The notes below the pieces were generated by a model that was not told the origin of the DNA, did not search any database, and was given only the letters and a program-made list of their open reading frames with translations. A DNA stretch of 36,998 bases from Bacteroidota bacterium (GTDB lineage: Bacteria; Bacteroidota; Bacteroidia; Chitinophagales; Chitinophagaceae): NCBI GenBank assembly GCA_023391015.1, contig JAEWBT010000032.1, positions 1-36,998 of the forward strand. The letters run 5' to 3'. Below, piece after piece: positions 33,188 through 36,998 of the stretch; the stretch's first letter is position 1, and every line of letters begins with the position of its first letter. Made by a program: the position numbers and the translations under genes.

Positions 33188-34588
33188 TTAGTTTTGAGTA
33201 TAAGAGATGCGAAGTTGAATGCGGTGCAACGGGTGGGACCGGTTACCGGCAATAAGACGAAAAGCGCCGGGGAGACCACTGATGCCACCGATGCGTAAAT
33301 GTAATGCATCCTGCGACGAATTTACAACCCGCTGCAATTCTCTGGGGAAATTTATTAAATACTGCTTAATCGTAACCCCACCAATCGTCGTGGTGCGCAG
33401 CGAGCCATCTACAAAGTTGGCCGATTCAGACGATCCTTCAGGCAGCCGGTCTGCAATAGAAGACAGCGTTCCGTCAGCATTGACGCGTTCCGGAAAAATG
33501 CGCGCCGGTGGAAAATACAGATTCGCCGAGACCGTGTCGATAGATGTTATTAAGAGCTGCGCCCGGCTGTAAACACCCTTCGGCAATGCTTTGGCATACG
33601 GCATTTTGAAGTCGATAGCCGCACCCGGAGCATTTTGTAGCAACAACAAATCTGAATTCACGCTGCTACTCCCGCTAACGTAATTGTAGGCAGGCGTTCC
33701 GGTATAATCGCGGCGCACGTATGTATAAACCTTTCCGTAAGAAGATTGAAACGGAAAAGAAGCCACGGTATTGGCATTGCCATCATTCCCATAATACACC
33801 ACAATGCCCGGCTTTTCATACAAATCATTTCCGGAAAGAAAGCTATAATACGGAATGATGGATCCACTTTGCGAACCATCCGGCTCCAGATATAGTCCCC
33901 GAAAAGCAGATACAAACCCAGCAAGGGTCGCGCTGTTTTGGATGCCTTCGTTGAGGGCCGGAAGCAGCGCGCTCAGGTTCAGCGGAATGCGTAGGTGCGG
34001 ACTCTTCCGGGAACCGCCTACCGACACCGAATCTTTCAGATCGGCAAAATAAACGGTTTTCTCGCCCAGCACCACCGAACGATCTACACCCGGCTCCCGG
34101 CTGCTGTAAATCACCGAATCCACACCACTGAGGTTTTCACCCAACCGATACACGCGGTAGTGAATGCCCGGCGCAGCAGTGGTGTCTCCCCAGGTGAATC
34201 CGCTGTAAGGCAATACCAACACCGCCGAATCAATCCGGGAATTGTTGCCAAAAGTAAAGTTGGCCGTTACGGAAGCCGGCTGAAAAGCAATGGCTTCATA
34301 GGTTTTCCCAAAAAACGGATCGCTGGTTACCGTGCCGGCACCCATGAAAGCACTTCCCACAATTTTTTTGGTGGCTGCAATCAGGCGCTGGTAGCTGGTT
34401 ATAGCCGAGTCCACATACACAGTTCTGGCCTCAACGGTAAAAGTATCAGGCAGCGTAATGGTATTAAGGCTGTCGCCGGCGGGCAACACATTGGCGTTGA
34501 GGATGGTATTTTCTTTACAGGAAAATAGCCCTGTCAACAAGAAAGCAGCTACGGAAGCCCGCGCCAACAAAGAAAACCGATTGTTCAC
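33188..34588 (-). CDS. DUF4270 lipoprotein
   Basis: A 466-residue exported lipoprotein (lipobox LFSC, Cys24). The DUF4270 pattern is clear: VLPAGDSLNTITLPDTFTVE, DPFFGKTYEAIAFQ, DSAVLVLPYSG and repeated beta-strand segments to the C-terminus (LRIGGISGLPGAFRLIAGN). DUF4270 proteins are widespread in Bacteroidota and commonly sit beside a glycogen/starch synthase and glmS, as here. Their biochemical role is undefined; a beta-rich surface or periplasmic function is likely. It starts 65 bp downstream of the synthase gene. Confidence 0.9.
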   Translation of the reverse strand: MNNRFSLLARASVAAFLLTGLFSCKENTILNANVLPAGDSLNTITLPDTFTVEARTVYVDSAITSYQRLIAATKKIVGSAFMGAGTVTSDPFFGKTYEAIAFQPASVTANFTFGNNSRIDSAVLVLPYSGFTWGDTTAAPGIHYRVYRLGENLSGVDSVIYSSREPGVDRSVVLGEKTVYFADLKDSVSVGGSRKSPHLRIPLNLSALLPALNEGIQNSATLAGFVSAFRGLYLEPDGSQSGSIIPYYSFLSGNDLYEKPGIVVYYGNDGNANTVASFPFQSSYGKVYTYVRRDYTGTPAYNYVSGSSSVNSDLLLLQNAPGAAIDFKMPYAKALPKGVYSRAQLLITSIDTVSANLYFPPARIFPERVNADGTLSSIADRLPEGSSESANFVDGSLRTTTIGGVTIKQYLINFPRELQRVVNSSQDALHLRIGGISGLPGAFRLIAGNRSHPLHRIQLRISYTQN

Positions 34589-34653
34589 AAAAGGAATAAA
34601 AAGAAGAAGGGCGAAGTTCTAGTATCCGACCCGATGGATTGGACAAGGTTCTG

Positions 34654-35493
34654 TTAAGCCTTTACCGGAAAATCCACCAGATTTTTATAGATTTCCAACA
34701 GCGAGGAGGCATCTTCGGTCCACTCGTCTTCCCAGCGAATGATTTTCTTACCGCGCGCCGGCTTCATGGCTTCTTCCAGCACTGGCTCCAGCACCGGCTC
34801 ACCCTGAATAAGAATGTCGGACGCTTTCATTGCACCCAAAGTAATTGCTTCGGCTGTTCCGGCTTTGTACGCATCCAGTTCCTTTTCTTTAAAGTCTTGG
34901 TTTACAATCGCCGTTTTGGTGAAATTTGGTCCCAGCGTTTCCGGAAAATGAGGATTCTGAACGGTGTAAGCCACCTTAGAATGCGCAAAAACAGGCTCTT
35001 TTTTATAAGCCGTTTTCAGGTACACCGGCAGCAGCGACGTCATCCAGCCATGGCAATGAATCAGGTGGGGCGGCCAACCAAATTTCTTCACGGTTTCCAA
35101 TGCACTTTTGCAAAAGAAAACCATGCGCTCGGCATTGTCCTCATAGAATGTCCCGGCTTCATCGCGGGCCGTAAACTTGCGCTTGAAAAAATCTTCATTG
35201 TCCATGAAATAGACCTGCAGGCGCGCGTTGGGCAAAGAAGCCACTTTGATTACCAGCGGGTAATCGTCTTTATCCACAATGATATTAATACCCGAAAGAC
35301 GAACGACTTCATGAAGACGGTGGCGGCGCTCGTTGATGGTTCCGAAACGCGGCATAATCACCCGAATCTCCATACCGGAGTCAAACGTCTTTCGGGAGAG
35401 CTCGTTTAGGATAGGGGCAAAAATAGTATCTTCTACATAGGGCGACAATTCGTTGGCTATTATCAGAATCCTTTTCTTTGCGTCTGCAGACAT
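34654..35493 (-). CDS. Short glycogen/starch synthase (GT5 N-terminal domain only)
   Basis: 279 residues starting with KRILIIANELSPYV and matching the GT5 starch synthase catalytic domain (MPRFGTINERRHRLHEVVRL, FCKSALETVKKFGWPPHLIHCHGWMTSL, AYTVQNPHFPETLG). Classical GlgA has about 470-500 residues with two Rossmann domains. Here the chain stops after the first, so the C-terminal half that binds ADP-glucose phosphates is absent. Bacteroidota often have this short form next to panC and DUF4270, so it is a conserved variant and not a local truncation. It may not synthesise glycogen in the usual way. It is divergent from panC. Confidence 0.85.
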   Translation of the reverse strand: MSADAKKRILIIANELSPYVEDTIFAPILNELSRKTFDSGMEIRVIMPRFGTINERRHRLHEVVRLSGINIIVDKDDYPLVIKVASLPNARLQVYFMDNEDFFKRKFTARDEAGTFYEDNAERMVFFCKSALETVKKFGWPPHLIHCHGWMTSLLPVYLKTAYKKEPVFAHSKVAYTVQNPHFPETLGPNFTKTAIVNQDFKEKELDAYKAGTAEAITLGAMKASDILIQGEPVLEPVLEEAMKPARGKKIIRWEDEWTEDASSLLEIYKNLVDFPVKA

Positions 35494-35635
35494 GGTCTAA
35501 GTACTTGGTGCTTTAATTTGCGAAGATTTACCGGCTGTTTAAGACAACAGACCAGCAAAATTTAGCGGCGAAATTACGAAAATTTACGCAGTTTTCATAT
35601 TTTACCCTAAAAAACCCTTTATCCCTATTGACCTG

Positions 35636-36478
35636 ATGTTTATTTTTCGTAAGGCAGCCGACCTTTCTCAATTTCTTGCAACCCTTCAAAAACCGGTTGG
35701 GTTCGTGCCCACCATGGGTGCGCTCCACGCCGGACACCAGTCGCTTTTCGCCCGCGCTGTGGTGGATGGCTACTTTACCGTTGCGTCCGTTTTCGTGAAT
35801 CCTACGCAGTTCAACGACCCGGCGGATTTTGAGAAATACCCCATTACCACAGCCGAAGATTTAAAGATGCTTACCGAGGCCCACTGCGATGCAGTGTATC
35901 TGCCAACGGTAGCCGATGTATATCCCGAAGGACTCGAAGGCGCACCCGCTTTTGATTTTGGCGCGCTGGAAACCGTGCTGGAAGGCGAGAAAAGACCCGG
36001 CCATTTCCGGGGCGTCGGTCAAGTGGTGAGCCGCCTGCTCGACATCGTCCAGCCCCAGCATTTGTATCTCGGACAAAAAGATTTTCAGCAATGCCGCGTG
36101 ATTGCCGATCTGATTCGTCAAAAAAGGCTAAATACGCAGTTGCACATCTGCCCTACCGTCCGCGAAGCCGACGGACTGGCCATGAGCTCCCGCAACCGCC
36201 GGCTGTCGCCTTTTGAGCGGGCGAAGGCAGGCGTGATTTACCAGTGCCTGGTTTCTATTGAAGCTCAACAAAAAACCCGGCCCTTTGCCGTGGTGGCGAA
36301 AGAAAGCCGGGAACTTCTGGAACATAAAGGCTTTGTGGTGGAGTATGTCTCGCTGGCCGACGCCGAGACCCTTTCTTTGTTGGAAGAATACGATACTTCC
36401 CGGAAAATGGTGGCGCTGATTGCCGCCCGCCTGGGGAATACGCGCCTCATCGACAATCTGCTGCTGAGCGAAGATTAA
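35636..36478 (+). CDS. panC: Pantothenate synthetase
   Basis: 280 residues, full length; it joins pantoate and beta-alanine with ATP in pantothenate/CoA synthesis. Visible motifs: VGFVPTMGALHAGHQSL (HIGH-like), ASVFVNPTQFNDPADFEKYP, the pantoate site GVGQVVSRLLDIVQPQHLYLGQKDFQQ and the KMSKS-like DGLAMSSRNRRLS. Start ATG 35636. Its stop overlaps the convergent gene at 36475 by 4 bp. panD, which often follows in Bacteroidota, is not next. Confidence 0.97.
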   Translation: MFIFRKAADLSQFLATLQKPVGFVPTMGALHAGHQSLFARAVVDGYFTVASVFVNPTQFNDPADFEKYPITTAEDLKMLTEAHCDAVYLPTVADVYPEGLEGAPAFDFGALETVLEGEKRPGHFRGVGQVVSRLLDIVQPQHLYLGQKDFQQCRVIADLIRQKRLNTQLHICPTVREADGLAMSSRNRRLSPFERAKAGVIYQCLVSIEAQQKTRPFAVVAKESRELLEHKGFVVEYVSLADAETLSLLEEYDTSRKMVALIAARLGNTRLIDNLLLSED

Positions 36479-36906
36479 CGCCGACGCCGCCGGTTTTCCG
36501 GAAAAGGAGTGTTGGTTTCCGGTTCCTCATAGCCTGGCGCGTCGCGCGGGTCTTTCCATTTTTGAATCCAAATCGTGATGCGATCGCGCAGCGCCGGATT
36601 TTGCCGCGAAACAACCGTAAACGTAACGCTATCGTGCAGCAAAACTTTTGGAATCACCCACTCATTGCCCTGCATTACGCCCCAGTCGGCGGTCAAAAGG
36701 ACGTCGCTGGTGTCTAAAGGCAGGTAATTTCCGGAAACGGTTTTGCCTTCCACGTTCACGTAATAGTTCAGCACCGGTTTCAGGCTGTCGGTGTACAGAT
36801 TGAAATACACCTTTTGGAGCTTGGGCCGTTGCTGGGCAAAGGTTTGGGAAATATTTCCCGTCCCCAAAAAGCAAGACAATAACAAAAAGCCTTTTAAAAA
36901 CCTCAT
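36475..36906 (-). CDS. Small secreted hypothetical protein cotranscribed with pyruvate kinase
   Basis: 143 residues with a Sec signal (cleaved after SQTFAQ). The mature chain is beta-rich (KVYFNLYTDSLKPVLNYYVNVEG) and ends in a run of five Arg. I recognise no named family. Its ATG overlaps the stop of the pyruvate kinase gene (ATGA), so the two are translationally coupled. The C-terminus is short and basic. Function unknown. Confidence 0.75.
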   Translation of the reverse strand: MRFLKGFLLLSCFLGTGNISQTFAQQRPKLQKVYFNLYTDSLKPVLNYYVNVEGKTVSGNYLPLDTSDVLLTADWGVMQGNEWVIPKVLLHDSVTFTVVSRQNPALRDRITIWIQKWKDPRDAPGYEEPETNTPFPENRRRRR

Positions 36907-36998
36907 TCTACACGCGAAATTTTGATCATATTGGTCGGCAAATGTTCTTTTACCGGAATCGACCCGGTATTGACGATCACATCGCCGGTTTGTAACAG
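36903..36998 (-). CDS. pyk: Pyruvate kinase, C-terminal end (partial)
   Basis: The last 31 codons, read on the minus strand, give LLQTGDVIVNTGSIPVKEHL followed by PTNMIKISRVE and TGA. This is the typical final strand of pyruvate kinase (GDxVxxTGSxPxxxxGxTN). The rest lies outside the window. The stop overlaps the next ATG. Confidence 0.85.
   Translation of the reverse strand: MLQTGDVIVNTGSIPVKEHLPTNMIKISRVE

Overview
The window looks like a chromosome segment from a Bacteroidota bacterium, most likely of the Chitinophagales/Sphingobacteriales side. Reasons: Bacteroidota-type promoters (TTTG / TAnnTTTG, textbook upstream of rpsL); DUF1573 and DUF4270 lipoproteins; a TonB-dependent receptor; the short starch-synthase / DUF4270 / GlmS block next to panC; an S23-like four-helix-bundle gene; and the Bacteroidota-type deoxyhypusine-synthase-like protein. 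Base composition is near 50% GC with AT-rich intergenic gaps. There is no rRNA, CRISPR array, prophage or recognisable transposase. One tRNA gene is present, tRNA-Arg(ACG).

Layout. 1-3.6 kb: truncated NlpC/P60 hydrolase, an unfamiliar membrane P-loop NTPase with its own terminator, a PAS-LuxR regulator with a promoter/operator dyad, and a divergent orphan gene. 3.6-11.8 kb (minus): a tight five-gene operon (HEAT-repeat membrane protein, processive GT2 synthase, TPR plus YaiO-like beta-barrel, DUF4838 lipoprotein, DUF1573 lipoprotein) that reads as an exopolysaccharide synthesis/secretion machine. 12.3-14.4 kb: trxA, rpsL-rpsG ending at a strong terminator (no fusA), tRNA-Arg. 14.5-17.5 kb: rlmH, rhomboid protease, a secreted/membrane Ntn-type hydrolase, and a small secreted protein.

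17.6-24 kb: an RND efflux operon (periplasmic adaptor, inner-membrane pump, outer-membrane factor). It is damaged twice. A 444-bp cassette with inverted repeats and a four-helix-bundle gene sits between adaptor and pump. The outer-membrane factor has a repeat element in its 5' end and an in-frame TAG. 24-25.3 kb: a repeat-rich non-coding zone (long hairpin, six GTTCC..GGAAC units, 21-bp tandem repeat) beside an orphan helical protein. 25.4-31.2 kb: bestrophin-like channel, BtuB-like TonB receptor, small lipoprotein, DHS-like enzyme lacking the catalytic lysine, ruvB. 31.3-36.5 kb: glmS, DUF4270 lipoprotein and short glycogen/starch synthase (minus operon), divergent panC. 36.5-37.0 kb: a small secreted protein overlapping the end of pyruvate kinase.

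The most striking window-wide signal is a palindrome. TTCCGGAA occurs about 50 times by eye, and the 10-mer TTTCCGGAAA about 25 times, where chance predicts fewer than one of either. It occurs inside genes, between genes and at the apex of a terminator. This resembles the logic of the cyanobacterial HIP1 highly iterated palindrome.
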